NCBI RefSeq assembly: GCF_018613065.1
Contig: NZ_JAGGQW010000031.1
Span: 276,374-340,373, forward strand
Direction of reading: 5' to 3'
DNA from: Bacillus sp. ISL-7
GTDB taxonomy: Bacteria; Bacillota; Bacilli; Bacillales_B; DSM-18226
DNA length: 64,000 nt
Below are positions 8,212-17,016 of the stretch, in pieces. The first letter of the stretch is position 1. Each line of letters opens with the position of its first letter. The position numbers and the translations under genes were made by a program. The notes beneath the pieces are model-generated. The model was not told where the DNA came from and made no database searches. It saw nothing but the letters and a program-made list of their open reading frames with translations.

Positions 8212-9315
8212 TTGATTGCATTTGGAATAATGACAGTTAGCATGGAAAGTGAACAGTCCTATATAAACGAAATCGCGAACCTTGCAGAATCCTGTGGGAT
8301 GGAATGCTACCGTTTCATCCCTTCAAAAATAGATCCGCTGACACTTCAAGTAAAAGGGGAAAAGTTTAATTTAACTACAAAATCCTGGGTCGACAGTGAA
8401 TTTCACATTCCAACGATTATTTATGACCGTTGTTTTTACGGTGATGATGAGCATTCCAAACAATGCATTCCGATTGTATCTTGGCTAAAGACCAGAACTG
8501 ACATAACCTTTTTAGGGTATGGGCTGCCAAATAAACTGGAACTCTATGAAGAATTAAGAAAAACAGTTTTATCGGCTTACTTACCTGTAACTCAATCTGT
8601 TTCCGATACTAACATCGTATTAAATGAATTAACAACAAAGAAAAGGATTATTTTAAAGCCCATTAACGGATCTCAAGGGCATGGCATTTACTATTTGAAA
8701 AAAAACGAAAAATCCTTTCATGTTAAAACTGAAAAACAAAAGAAGATTATTTCACGGATTTTCCCAAATGAAACGAAGCTAACCCAGTGGTTACAATCAC
8801 TCATTTGTAATCGTCAATACTTACTGCAACCTTATCTTGAATTATCAAATAATCAACTGCAGCCATTCGATATTCGCGTCCTACTGCAAAAAAATATGGA
8901 TGGGAAATGGAACGAATTAGGAAGAGGGATTCGTAGAGGAAATACTGGGGGTATTTTATCAAATTTAAGTGCTGGCGGGACCGTCCTCCCCTTTGCCGAT
9001 TGGTCACCTTCTCTCCCACCTGCTACTAGGGAATATATTAATCAAGAACTAACATACATTCTCACCAATCTTCCTCCTCTTCTTGAAAATGCATTTTTAC
9101 CATTATTTGAACTCGGAGTAGATATTGGCATAGCGAAAAATGGTTCAATCTGGATTTTGGATGTAAATTCGAAACCAGGGCGAAAAGTGCTCTTGCAAAC
9201 TCAACCAGACCTTAAAGATTCTCTGAACCTAGCGCCTTTGCTTTACGGGAAACACTTAACCCTGATTGATTCAAAAGAAAGGAAGAGCTATTATGAGAAA
9301 ACATTATCTCATTGA
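8212..9315 (+). CDS. YheC/YheD-family ATP-grasp protein, YheC-type copy 1
   Basis: A 367-residue protein starting at a TTG 9 bases after AAAGGAGG, one base past the previous stop. It lacks the N-terminal extra domain of its neighbours and begins directly at the IAFGIMT segment, as in YheC of B. subtilis (363 residues). ATP-grasp motifs: IILKPINGSQGHG, PFDIRVLLQKN, ELGVDIGI and ILDVNSKPGRK. Its stop overlaps the next gene by 23 bp, indicating coupled translation. Presumed cytoplasmic ligase acting in the mother cell; the substrate is not inferable. Confidence 0.88.
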   Translation: MIAFGIMTVSMESEQSYINEIANLAESCGMECYRFIPSKIDPLTLQVKGEKFNLTTKSWVDSEFHIPTIIYDRCFYGDDEHSKQCIPIVSWLKTRTDITFLGYGLPNKLELYEELRKTVLSAYLPVTQSVSDTNIVLNELTTKKRIILKPINGSQGHGIYYLKKNEKSFHVKTEKQKKIISRIFPNETKLTQWLQSLICNRQYLLQPYLELSNNQLQPFDIRVLLQKNMDGKWNELGRGIRRGNTGGILSNLSAGGTVLPFADWSPSLPPATREYINQELTYILTNLPPLLENAFLPLFELGVDIGIAKNGSIWILDVNSKPGRKVLLQTQPDLKDSLNLAPLLYGKHLTLIDSKERKSYYEKTLSH

Positions 9316-10657
9316 AGTTGCTCAAAATGATCAATTAGTTGTTTTCTGTCCTCCATCATTTCTTAAAGATAAAGAGATCACAAGGATTGCCTTTGGTTCG
9401 AGATCCATAGAAGTTGATTTTATCCCTCATCCTGATAAGAATGACCGGGTTTCGATAAGCAGAGAAATTCAAAAAGCACTCCATTTACCTAATTTCAACA
9501 CTCCACTTCATGTCTTTTTCAAAAACCATAGTCTTATTATCGGTCCACTTGTAGGTATTTTCACAGCGGGATTTACCTCTCTACCTTTGGAACCTATTGG
9601 TGAAAGAACATTGTTCTTTTCAAAACTTCTATCCGTTAATAAAATGGTGGGTGCTTTACCTTTTGTATTTGGAGAACAGCATATTGATTGGGACCAAGGA
9701 ATCATAGAAGGGTACATTTTTCAAAATAATGCATGGGAGACGGTTGAAGTGCCTTTTCCTAATGTTATTTATGATCGGCTGCCCAATCGGAGAAGTGAAA
9801 ATAACCCAAAATTAATTAAGGTGCGTGACCGCTTGCAAAAGGAATACCTTATTCCTTGGTATAATCCTGGATTTTTTAACAAGCTTGATATTCATGAAAG
9901 GCTTATTCATGATGACATAGTTGCAAGCTTCCTACCAGAAACACTTCCATTTACATCCTTCTCCTCAATCGAGACTATGCTTTCTACCCATGGCCATGTT
10001 TTTATTAAACCTAAAAATGGCAGTCTTGGTTTAGGTGTTCACCAAATAATATATGACAAGCACACCGATGATTATTTTTGCCGCTACCAAGATGAAAGTG
10101 GTGTAAACCGTTTGCGAAGATTTTCAAGTTTAGAACGATTGATGGGTATCGTATTCGCCAATCAATCACTTGAAAAAATGTTGGTACAGCAGGGCATTAA
10201 TTTACTTAGAAGCGAATCAAGACCAATTGATTTTCGCGTCCACACGAATAAAGATGATCTGGGAAATTGGCATGTATCAGCCATTGCAGCGAAAATCGCA
10301 GGCCCTGGCAGCGTGACCACTCATACAAGAAGCGGTGGTAATGTTAAAACGCTCGAAGAAATATTCTCAGGGGATGAACGTACTTTGTATAAAGAAAGAC
10401 TCTCTCATGCCGCCCTTCTTTTAAGCAGTTCTTTGGATAGGAATGTAGAAGGCATTATTGGTGAGATTGGTTTTGATTTAGGTATCGACCGAAATGGAGA
10501 TGTTTGGCTCTTTGAAGCAAATTCAAAACCTGGAAGAACAATCTTTGCTCATCCCGAATTGAAAGATTTTGATTTGCTAACACGTAAATTGTCCATTGCG
10601 TTTGCTGTCTTTCTTACCGAGCAATCATTATTACACCCAGAGGAGTTATTCACATGA
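9293..10657 (+). CDS. YheC/YheD-family ATP-grasp protein, YheD-type copy 2
   Basis: A 454-residue protein. I use the ATG at 9293 (AAAGGAAG seven bases upstream) rather than the first in-frame start at 9266. The N-terminal extra domain is present (IAFGSRSIEVDFIPHP to IIGPLVGIFTAGF), followed by VFIKPKNGSLGLG, PIDFRVHTNKD, EIGFDLGIDRNG and LFEANSKPGRT. In the second glycine position of the ATP loop it has GSLGLG where the others have GSQGxN/G. It overlaps both neighbours (23 bp upstream, ATGA downstream). Confidence 0.88.
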   Translation: MRKHYLIEVAQNDQLVVFCPPSFLKDKEITRIAFGSRSIEVDFIPHPDKNDRVSISREIQKALHLPNFNTPLHVFFKNHSLIIGPLVGIFTAGFTSLPLEPIGERTLFFSKLLSVNKMVGALPFVFGEQHIDWDQGIIEGYIFQNNAWETVEVPFPNVIYDRLPNRRSENNPKLIKVRDRLQKEYLIPWYNPGFFNKLDIHERLIHDDIVASFLPETLPFTSFSSIETMLSTHGHVFIKPKNGSLGLGVHQIIYDKHTDDYFCRYQDESGVNRLRRFSSLERLMGIVFANQSLEKMLVQQGINLLRSESRPIDFRVHTNKDDLGNWHVSAIAAKIAGPGSVTTHTRSGGNVKTLEEIFSGDERTLYKERLSHAALLLSSSLDRNVEGIIGEIGFDLGIDRNGDVWLFEANSKPGRTIFAHPELKDFDLLTRKLSIAFAVFLTEQSLLHPEELFT

Positions 10658-11700
10658 AAGCCAATCAAGCAGGGCCACTGATTGGCATTATGTCAGCGAG
10701 AAAATCAAATGGTTCTATTGCGGGTAATGGCCCGCTATTTATAGCATTACAAAAGAAGCTTATTTCACTTGATGGAATAAGCTTTGTCTTTACTCCCGAA
10801 GATGTAGATACAGATCTTATTACTGGCTATACCTATATACCTGATAAAAATCACTGGGTTAAGGAAATATTCCCCTATCCAAACCTGGTTTATAATCGGG
10901 TGCCTTTCCGAAAGTCAGAACAAAATGAGCAATACCAACGTTTTTTTTCGATTTTAAAGGAGAAAAATATCCCTTTTTTCAATCCATGTTTTATCGATAA
11001 ATTTGAGTTATATGAATTACTTAAAACCCATCCGTATTTGCAAACCTTTTTGCCGCAAACAATCCTCATCCAGCAAAAAAAGGACTTGATCACTTTTCTG
11101 CAGAAGCAAATAAGCATATATTTAAAACCTGCGCAATCATCAAAAGGAAAAGGGATTTTCCGCTTAAAGTTGATGGGTTCTTCCAAGCTTCAATTAGAAG
11201 GAATCTATCTTCAGGAAATTTATAAATCCTTTAATCATTTTTGGGAGAACTGGGGCAAGGAGCTACTTGAGAAAAACTACCTAGCCCAAGAGGAAATAAC
11301 ATCAGCTGAATACGAAGGTAATCGTTTTGACTTTCGTATTCTTGCCCACGCAGATGATGGTAAGTACATTTTAACTGGGATTGGGATTAGGCAATCACAA
11401 GAACAAGGAATTACTACTCATATACCCTCTGGTGGGAGGCTCTTGCCCTATGAACTTTTGCATTCTGAAAAGCATGATCAATTTATTGAAACAATTATCC
11501 CTTATATTGGAAGGGCATTATCTGAACGATTTGGCTATTTTGGTGAATTTTCCATCGACGCTGGGGTAAGTAAAACGGGTCAGTACTATATTTACGAGGT
11601 AAATTCCAAACCCATGAGCTTTGACGAACACGAAATAGAAGAAAAGAAAATTGAGCAACTTTGCCGGTTATTCCTCCAACTATCAAATTATCAGAACTGA
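10654..11700 (+). CDS. YheC/YheD-family ATP-grasp protein, YheC-type copy 2
   Basis: A 348-residue protein starting at an ATG that overlaps the previous stop (ATGA) behind AGAGGAG. Like copy 1 of the C type it begins at the GPLIGIMSARK segment without the extra domain. The ATP site is more divergent: YLKPAQSSKGKG in place of FIKPxxGSxGxN, then RFDFRILAHAD, EFSIDAGVSKTG and IYEVNSKPMS. The last gene of the unit; no clear hairpin terminator follows, so yheE may be co-transcribed. Confidence 0.87.
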   Translation: MKANQAGPLIGIMSARKSNGSIAGNGPLFIALQKKLISLDGISFVFTPEDVDTDLITGYTYIPDKNHWVKEIFPYPNLVYNRVPFRKSEQNEQYQRFFSILKEKNIPFFNPCFIDKFELYELLKTHPYLQTFLPQTILIQQKKDLITFLQKQISIYLKPAQSSKGKGIFRLKLMGSSKLQLEGIYLQEIYKSFNHFWENWGKELLEKNYLAQEEITSAEYEGNRFDFRILAHADDGKYILTGIGIRQSQEQGITTHIPSGGRLLPYELLHSEKHDQFIETIIPYIGRALSERFGYFGEFSIDAGVSKTGQYYIYEVNSKPMSFDEHEIEEKKIEQLCRLFLQLSNYQN

Positions 11701-11785
11701 TGAAAAGATTGACAGAAAATTCTATTTAAAAAATCTCCCAAACAAGTTAAGCTAATAGTAAGTAAATTAAAAGGGGGATTTCACG

Positions 11786-11995
11786 ATGTTAATGCACTTT
11801 CAATTCAAGCCATTATTTGAAAATAAAAATATTCCGGGATGGAATTTTTCCTTTTATCATAAAAAGCAAAGAGTCACAGGAATTTATCATCAAACAGGGA
11901 ATATAGAATGGACAACAAATGTACCTGAACGAGATGAGATCGAGGCATTATCAAGCCAAATCCATGAGCTGATGCTTTACCATGTTTATGAATAA
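11786..11995 (+). CDS. yheE: YheE-like small protein
   Basis: A 69-residue protein with an aromatic- and His-rich centre (WNFSFYHKKQRVTGIYHQTGN). Length and position, directly after the YheC/YheD genes, match YheE of B. subtilis. GGGGG lies a few bases before the start region; the second ATG at 11792 is an alternative start. No function is known to me. Association with spore coat genes is by position only. Confidence 0.75.
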   Translation: MLMHFQFKPLFENKNIPGWNFSFYHKKQRVTGIYHQTGNIEWTTNVPERDEIEALSSQIHELMLYHVYE

Positions 11996-12076
11996 TGTAA
12001 TGCCGGGATCTTTAAAGTGTATGAAAACTCACCTTTTCCACAAACTAGAAATAGTTTACGGAAAGGGATGATGGTT

Positions 12077-12268
12077 ATGGATAAAGGAAAAGACAAGGTA
12101 ACGGATTTAGGTTCTGCTTATGAAGGCAGAGATAAGGTGTTCATGGATGTGGACCGGATGATTAACGAAGGCATGTCTGGTGGTTCTGTCCATTCACGCC
12201 ATGATACAACTAATATCGAAGAAGCCCATGAGTTCATTGAAGAACAACCACCCTATGAATGTGATTAA
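12077..12268 (+). CDS. Small acidic hypothetical protein
   Basis: The ATG at 12077 lies nine bases after GGAAAGGG and gives 63 residues; the open frame extends 20 codons upstream without a ribosome site. The product is hydrophilic and strongly acidic at the C-terminus (IEEAHEFIEEQPPYECD), with an Asp/Met/Gly-rich centre (DVDRMINEGMSGGSVHSRHD). No membrane segment and a single Cys near the end. I do not recognise the family. It has its own terminator at 12292-12321. Confidence 0.7.
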   Translation: MDKGKDKVTDLGSAYEGRDKVFMDVDRMINEGMSGGSVHSRHDTTNIEEAHEFIEEQPPYECD

Positions 12269-12291
12269 TCTTTATAACCACCATATATGAG

Positions 12292-12321
12292 AGGCTAGCC
12301 CGCATTAACAAAGGCTAGCCT
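12292..12321 (+). terminator. Terminator of the small acidic protein gene
   Basis: Nine-bp perfect stem AGGCTAGCC / GGCTAGCCT followed by TTATTATTTT. Confidence 0.8.
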
Positions 12322-12398
12322 TTATTATTTTCTTGCTTTTATCAACTACTGGTATAATAAATGAATCAAGTAAATATTAAAAAATGGGGAAATCAACC

Positions 12399-13310
12399 AT
12401 GTTAAAAAAATTATTGTCTATTTATGAGAATTCCATTTTGTTTCCAGTTAAGCCAGTGAATCCCTCTGAACAATTTTATATCTTCTTTAATGAGTTTGAA
12501 AACGAATGGATCGCCATTCCTAAAGGTGTGGTAACTGAAAAGGAATTAGCCCTTCTTAAAACAATTTACCAATTAGTTGAATATAAAAATCCTTCGAGCA
12601 ATTCCGCTGCAAAGGGATGGGATACCTATTTACTATTGGATGGTCCTCTCCCTACTTGTAAACCTGAGACATATCTTCGTTTCATTCAGTTTCAATTTAA
12701 CAGCGATGATACGAATCAAAGCGAAATTGAGTCTGCCTTAAAAGGTTTTTTTACAGAAGAAATTATGATTATATGGGAAAACCACAGTCGAGGTATTGTC
12801 ATTGAAGAGGGCAACGCGATTGCTCTTACAGAGGAAGATTTGATTTCAATGACTGAAACATTAGAAAGTGATTTTTATATAAAAATTTCTTTTTTTATCG
12901 GAAAGTTCCATCCTTTTTCCGATCAACTTCGCTCAAAATATCTTCAAGAGAAAGAATTCTTCTCTTTTGGGATTGCGAATCTTGTGACCCACCTGAATAT
13001 CTTTACATTTGAGCGCGTCTTCCCATCCTATTTAGCTTATCACTTGCCGGCTGATTTAAAACAAAGGGTCAATCAATTAATCTTTGGAGTCTTTAATGAA
13101 GAAACAGAGATGTATTCAACTATAAAAGTCTTTCTCGAAAATAATTTAAATGCCAGCTTAACGGCAAAAAAGTTGTATATTCATAGAAATACACTTCAAT
13201 ACCGGATCGATAAATTCATCGATAAAACTGGAATCCAATTAAAGGATTTTTACGGTGCTTTTACAGTGTTTTTAGCATGTCTACTATATGAGCAGAGTAA
13301 AGAAAAGTAA
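12399..13310 (+). CDS. PucR/CdaR-type helix-turn-helix regulator upstream of msmX
   Basis: A 303-residue protein. The last 60 residues form the C-terminal HTH of the PucR/CdaR group (LTAKKLYIHRNTLQYRIDKF). The N-terminal part has no recognisable sensor motif. I choose the ATG at 12399 after GGGGAAA; the first in-frame ATG at 12384 has no ribosome site. Members of this group activate nearby metabolic genes, and msmX begins 105 bp downstream, so it may control sugar ABC transporter energisation; this is inference from position. Confidence 0.82.
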   Translation: MLKKLLSIYENSILFPVKPVNPSEQFYIFFNEFENEWIAIPKGVVTEKELALLKTIYQLVEYKNPSSNSAAKGWDTYLLLDGPLPTCKPETYLRFIQFQFNSDDTNQSEIESALKGFFTEEIMIIWENHSRGIVIEEGNAIALTEEDLISMTETLESDFYIKISFFIGKFHPFSDQLRSKYLQEKEFFSFGIANLVTHLNIFTFERVFPSYLAYHLPADLKQRVNQLIFGVFNEETEMYSTIKVFLENNLNASLTAKKLYIHRNTLQYRIDKFIDKTGIQLKDFYGAFTVFLACLLYEQSKEK

Positions 13311-13320
13311 CAATCTGCCC

Positions 13321-13335
13321 AAAAAAGCGCTTTCA
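13321..13335 (+). promoter_or_regulatory. Possible cre (CcpA) site before msmX
   Basis: The run AAAAAAGCGCTTTCA matches 13 of 15 positions of the cre consensus (WTGNAARCGNWWWCA). It lies 80 bp before the msmX start, in the only intergenic space. The two mismatches make this tentative. Confidence 0.4.
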
Positions 13336-13415
13336 ATCTTTGTGCACTCTGTCCATACTGATTTTTTACCTCTAATTGTACAATATTGTTAACAAGATAA
13401 AGGGAGGAATTACAA

Positions 13416-14516
13416 ATGGCAGAGTTAAAATTAGATCACATTTATAAAATTTATGATAATAAAGTAACAGCTGTTCAAGACTTCAATTTACATATTGAGG
13501 ATAAGGAATTTATCGTGTTTGTTGGCCCATCTGGGTGCGGAAAATCTACTACACTACGAATGATTGCTGGTCTTGAAGATATTTCAAAAGGTGATTTTTA
13601 CATTGATGGTAAAAGAGTGAACGACGTAGCACCGAAAGATCGTGATATCGCCATGGTTTTCCAAAACTACGCTCTTTATCCACACATGACGGTATATGAT
13701 AATATGGCATTCGGTTTAAAACTGCGCAAGTTCCCTAAAGATGAAATTGATCGTCGTGTACAAGATGCTGCAAAAATTCTTGGTTTAGAGGCTTACTTAA
13801 CCCGTAAACCTAAAGCACTATCTGGTGGACAGCGTCAACGTGTAGCATTAGGAAGAGCCATTGTCCGTGATGCAAAGGTATTCTTAATGGATGAACCTTT
13901 ATCAAATCTAGACGCAAAGCTTCGTGTTCAAATGCGTGCTGAAATTGCAAAACTTCACCGCCGCTTAGATACAACTACTATCTATGTTACGCACGATCAA
14001 ACTGAAGCAATGACAATGGCTACTCGACTAGTTGTTATGAAGGATGGTGTCATTCAACAAGTTGGTTCACCTAAAGAAGTGTATGAAAAGCCTGAGAATG
14101 TCTTTGTCGGTGGCTTTATCGGCTCTCCAGCAATGAACTTCTTTAACGGAAAACTAGAGGATGGAAAATTTGTGATTGGAAAAACATCTATTTCTGTTCC
14201 TGAAGGAAAAATGAAATATCTTCGTGAACAAGGCTATGTTGGAAAATCAATCATTCTTGGAACTCGCCCTGAAGATATTCATGATGAGCCAGTTTTCATT
14301 GATGCGTCTGCAGGTACAAAAATTAATGCTAACGTTGATGTTGCAGAGTTAACTGGTGCAGAATTAATGATCTATTCAAGTATTGGCGGCCAAGATTTCG
14401 TAGCCCGCGTTGACTCCCGTGGAGATATTCATCCTGGCGATACTTTAGAACTAGCATTTGATATGAACAAAGCACATTTCTTTGATGTTGAAACAGAATC
14501 ACGAATCCGCCCATAA
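13416..14516 (+). CDS. msmX: MsmX/UgpC-type sugar ABC transporter ATPase
   Basis: A 366-residue ATPase of the CUT1/MalK class: Walker [11 protein letters not shown]-loop [14 protein letters not shown], signature LSGGQRQR, Walker [14 protein letters not shown]-loop THD, then a C-terminal OB-type regulatory domain ([10 protein letters not shown] ... [13 protein letters not shown]). In Bacillus MsmX is a shared energiser that serves several sugar importers whose operons lack their own ATPase. That fits the absence of permease genes here. AAGGGAGG precedes the ATG. Confidence 0.95.
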   Translation: MAELKLDHIYKIYDNKVTAVQDFNLHIEDKEFIVFVGPSGCGKSTTLRMIAGLEDISKGDFYIDGKRVNDVAPKDRDIAMVFQNYALYPHMTVYDNMAFGLKLRKFPKDEIDRRVQDAAKILGLEAYLTRKPKALSGGQRQRVALGRAIVRDAKVFLMDEPLSNLDAKLRVQMRAEIAKLHRRLDTTTIYVTHDQTEAMTMATRLVVMKDGVIQQVGSPKEVYEKPENVFVGGFIGSPAMNFFNGKLEDGKFVIGKTSISVPEGKMKYLREQGYVGKSIILGTRPEDIHDEPVFIDASAGTKINANVDVAELTGAELMIYSSIGGQDFVARVDSRGDIHPGDTLELAFDMNKAHFFDVETESRIRP

Positions 14517-14525
14517 TAATAACCG

Positions 14526-14554
14526 ATAAGCCCCGTTCACGAAACGGGGCTTAT
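14526..14554. terminator. Bidirectional terminator between msmX and the zinc-ribbon gene
   Basis: Twelve-bp perfect stem (14526-14537 with 14543-14554) with a GC-rich core GCCCCG and T-rich tail TCTTTT on the plus strand. The right arm contains the stop codon of the minus-strand gene. Confidence 0.88.
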
Positions 14555-14793
14555 TCTTTTATAAAAAATACTTCCTCTTTATTACAGGAAGGACATCGAT
14601 ACACATGGGGACACTTTTGACCTGAATTTGTATCTGGATACCCATCCTCCATCTTCATTAGATCTATTTCCATGTATGGACTATAATCATCATAAAAATC
14701 CATAAGACGTCCATTCTCCATCATAGGCTCACCGCAACTTGTACATAATAAGTAAGCTTCCCGAAAACCATTACATACTGGGCATACTGACAT
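14551..14793 (-). CDS. Small zinc-ribbon protein
   Basis: An 80-residue protein with two zinc knuckles: CPVCN and CTSCG near the N-terminus, and CPH...CPSC near the C-terminus. The middle is acidic and aromatic (DFYDDYSPYMEIDLMKMED). The ATG at 14793 follows GGGTG by six bases; the in-frame GTG at 14802 is inside that site. No function recognised. It is transcribed away from sspB; the gene pair msmX/zinc ribbon is convergent. Confidence 0.75.
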   Translation of the reverse strand: MSVCPVCNGFREAYLLCTSCGEPMMENGRLMDFYDDYSPYMEIDLMKMEDGYPDTNSGQKCPHVYRCPSCNKEEVFFIKE

Positions 14794-14880
14794 CCTATTC
14801 ACCCTTTTTTTAGTTGATAATCTTAGTTTGTGTTAACTTGCAAACCATATGTGATGGAATTAATTACCAATTAAATTCTC

Positions 14881-14909
14881 GAATAAGTCTTTCCGTTTTA
14901 ATCATAATA
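14881..14909 (+). promoter_or_regulatory. Sigma-G promoter of sspB
   Basis: GAATA (14881-14885) and CATAATA (14903-14909), separated by 17 bases, fit the forespore sigma-G consensus (GHATR, 17-18, CATnHTA) without mismatch. No better match lies nearer to sspB, so the transcript should start near 14917 and carry a leader of about 230 bases. Confidence 0.75.
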
Positions 14910-14916
14910 AGTATTA

Positions 14917-15120
14917 CAAAGCAAGCAACACCTACTTACAACGATGGATGAAACCAAAAAGGGTAATAGCCGGTGCAAGTCCGACTCATCCAACCAAACA
15001 AAAGACAATGAATGAATCTCCAATTTGTAGAAGCTTATCAAAGGTAACATTGATAACATGGGTTAGGCCAAGGCGGCAATGGTTTAATCTCCATTATGGT
15101 TCAACTCCATACTGACCCCA
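14917..15120 (+). ncRNA. Candidate structured 5' leader RNA of sspB with a cloverleaf-like domain
   Basis: Three elements pair without gaps in logic. (1) A 7-bp stem TGGATGA (14945-14951) with TCATCCA (14986-14992) enclosing a small hairpin. (2) A 7-bp hairpin, 15035-15041 with 15050-15056. (3) A four-stem domain at 15060-15118: closing stem GGGTTAG / CTGACCC, GCC / GGC (15067-15077), AATGG / CCATT (15078-15095) and ATGG / CCAT (15096-15110) whose 7-base loop TTCAACT fits the tRNA T-loop pattern. The four stems abut with almost no spare bases. It does not match any riboswitch class I can name. The GAGGAG site for sspB is free downstream. It is a candidate only; no covariance data are available. 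Confidence 0.45.
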
Positions 15121-15148
15121 AACTTATTAAGAGGAGTGTTATTCAACT

Positions 15149-15352
15149 ATGGCAGCTAACAACAACTCTAATCAACTTCTAGTACCAGGTGTCGAGCAAG
15201 CTCTTAGTCAAATGAAGTATGAAATTGCATCTGAATTTGGTGTAAATCTTGGTGCCGATACTACTTCACGTGCCAACGGTTCTGTTGGAGGAGAAATTAC
15301 AAAGCGTCTTGTAGCAATGGCTGAATCTCAACTTGGCGGATTCCAACGCTAA
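15149..15352 (+). CDS. sspB: Alpha/beta-type small acid-soluble spore protein
   Basis: A 67-residue spore protein with the family hallmarks: the GPR protease site region ([13 protein letters not shown]) and the conserved second half ([18 protein letters not shown]). These proteins coat forespore DNA, hold it in an A-like form, protect against UV, and are degraded at germination. Ordered after yheE and before yheG as in B. subtilis, hence sspB. GAGGAG lies 12 bases before the ATG, a rather long spacing. The promoter is far upstream. Confidence 0.95.
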   Translation: MAANNNSNQLLVPGVEQALSQMKYEIASEFGVNLGADTTSRANGSVGGEITKRLVAMAESQLGGFQR

Positions 15353-15392
15353 TTTTTAGAAAAACCAGTAAATACAAATAAATATTATGGCT

Positions 15393-15419
15393 AAGCCCCC
15401 TTCTTTTGGAAGGGGGCTT
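15393..15419. terminator. Terminator between sspB and fumC
   Basis: Eleven-bp perfect stem AAGCCCCCTTC / GAAGGGGGCTT, loop TTTTG, followed by TTTCATTG on the plus strand. It serves sspB; fumC ends 8 bp beyond on the other strand and may share it. Confidence 0.85.
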
Positions 15420-15426
15420 TCATTGT

Positions 15427-16809
15427 TTAAATCATATTTTCAGGTCTAACCCATTTTGAAAATTGTTCTTCTGAAACATAGCCTATTTTTATGGCTGCCT
15501 CCCTTAATGAGCAATTATCTTTAAATGCAAGTTTGGCAATTTCTGCGGCCTTTTCATAGCCAATATGTGGATTTAACGCTGTAACCAACATCAAAGATCG
15601 GTTTACATGCTCTTTGATAATTTCTTCATTGGCATGGAGACCTAAGGCACAATTTTTATTAAAAGAATTAATTCCATCCGAAAGGAGCCTGATTGATTGG
15701 ATAAAATTATTAATTATTACTGGTTTAAACACATTTAACTCAAAATTCCCTTGGCTTGCCGCAAATCCAATGGCGGCGTCATTCCCAAAAACCTGGCACG
15801 CAATCATCGTCAACGCTTCACTCTGAGTAGGATTAACCTTCCCCGGCATAATGGAGCTTCCTGGCTCGTTTGCGGGAATGCTAAGTTCACCGATTCCACT
15901 GCGCGGCCCACTAGCAAGCCAGCGGACATCATTAGCCATTTTCATTAAATCAGCTGCCAAAGCCTTTAACGCCCCATGAACATGAACAATTTCGTCGTGA
16001 CTTGTTAATGCGTGGAATTTATTCCCAGAGGAACGGAATGGATAACCTGTGAGCATCGAAAGCTGCTCGGCAGCCTTGTCACCAAACTGTGAGGGAGCAT
16101 TGATTCCTGTACCAACAGCTGTCCCTCCTATCGCCAAATCAAGCAGATACTGGTTTGCCTCTGTTATCATCCTTTCACATTTTTCAAGCATTACCCGCCA
16201 TCCGCTAATCTCTTGTCCCAGCGTTAGTGGTGTTGCATCCTGCAAATGAGTTCTACCTATTTTGATTATTTTTGAAAAATCCTTCTCTTTTACAAGCAGC
16301 GTGTTTTTTAATTCTGATACAGCAGGCAGGAGATCCTCTACTATTTTTGTATAGGCAGCAATATGCATTGCTGTCGGAAAGGTGTCATTGGAACTTTGCG
16401 ACAAATTGACATCATCATTCGGATGGATTTTTTCAAGATTGGCTTCTTGCTCTTTTAAATATTCATTCGCCCGATTGGCAATGACTTCATTTACGTTCAT
16501 ATTGGATTGAGTACCACTGCCTGTTTGCCAAACTACCAATGGAAAATGTTCATCCATCTCTCCGTTATGAATAGAATCACATACTTTTATGATTGCCTTC
16601 ATTTTCCTCTCGCTGAGTTTTCCTAATTGAAAATTGACGATTGCTGCAGCTTTTTTTATAAAAACCAGGCCATAAATTAATTCCAATGGCATTTTTTCGG
16701 AGCCAATTTTAAAATTTTCCTTACTTCGTTGTGTTTGCGCACCCCAATATTTATCTGCTGGCACACGAACCTCACCTAGCGTATCTTTTTCGATTCGATA
16801 ATTCTCCAC
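15427..16809 (-). CDS. fumC: Fumarate hydratase, class II
   Basis: A 460-residue fumarase/aspartase superfamily enzyme with the signature [15 protein letters not shown], the substrate loops [17 protein letters not shown] and [16 protein letters not shown], and usual length (B. subtilis enzyme 462). It interconverts fumarate and malate in the citric acid cycle as a cytoplasmic tetramer. The start is a GTG at 16809 with GAGGTG ten bases upstream. In B. subtilis this gene (citG/fumC) sits elsewhere, so its place inside the yhe block differs. Aspartate ammonia-lyase is the main alternative, but the sequence agrees better with fumarase. Confidence 0.94.
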   Translation of the reverse strand: MENYRIEKDTLGEVRVPADKYWGAQTQRSKENFKIGSEKMPLELIYGLVFIKKAAAIVNFQLGKLSERKMKAIIKVCDSIHNGEMDEHFPLVVWQTGSGTQSNMNVNEVIANRANEYLKEQEANLEKIHPNDDVNLSQSSNDTFPTAMHIAAYTKIVEDLLPAVSELKNTLLVKEKDFSKIIKIGRTHLQDATPLTLGQEISGWRVMLEKCERMITEANQYLLDLAIGGTAVGTGINAPSQFGDKAAEQLSMLTGYPFRSSGNKFHALTSHDEIVHVHGALKALAADLMKMANDVRWLASGPRSGIGELSIPANEPGSSIMPGKVNPTQSEALTMIACQVFGNDAAIGFAASQGNFELNVFKPVIINNFIQSIRLLSDGINSFNKNCALGLHANEEIIKEHVNRSLMLVTALNPHIGYEKAAEIAKLAFKDNCSLREAAIKIGYVSEEQFSKWVRPENMI

Positions 16810-16902
16810 GTGTCATCCACACCTCACAAATTCGTATACTTCAATATATATACCCATTCCTATCCATTTTATTAAACTATTTACAATTTACTTATATAAA
16901 AA

Positions 16903-16926
16903 AACTGCAGACACTTGTCTGCAGTT
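16903..16926 (-). terminator. Terminator of the 27-residue membrane peptide gene
   Basis: Ten-bp perfect stem AACTGCAGAC / GTCTGCAGTT with loop ACTT; on the minus strand it is followed by T7. It lies 7 bp after the stop of the small reading frame at 16933. Confidence 0.85.
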
Positions 16927-16932
16927 AATAAT

Positions 16933-17016
16933 TTAATGTTTAATGATTGAATATCCGATATAATAAGAAAGGATTAAAAAACTACCGATCAATAGTACTA
17001 CTGAATACTCTGACAT
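16933..17016 (-). CDS. Small single-span membrane peptide (27 residues)
   Basis: An ATG at 17016 follows GGGGTGGG by six bases and opens 27 codons ending in TAA at 16933, directly followed by a strong terminator. The product is a short acidic N-terminus (MSEYS), about 18 hydrophobic residues (VVLLIGSFLILSYYIGYS) and a basic tail (IIKH). Ribosome site, composition and terminator together argue for a real gene although it is far below usual size limits. The spot corresponds roughly to yheF of B. subtilis, but I cannot show homology. Confidence 0.6.
   Translation of the reverse strand: MSEYSVVLLIGSFLILSYYIGYSIIKH

Noticed and set aside
14941..15120. Cobalamin riboswitch or group I/II intron in the sspB leader (GGTGCAAGTCC looks like part of the B12 box)
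   Set aside because: The rest of the B12 core (the CCCGCCACTG part) is absent, no intron core elements or intron domain V are present, and no gene is interrupted.
15060..15120. A functional tRNA gene
   Set aside because: The domain is only 59 bases long, with a 3-bp D-like arm and an 8-base anticodon-like loop; it cannot be a standard tRNA.
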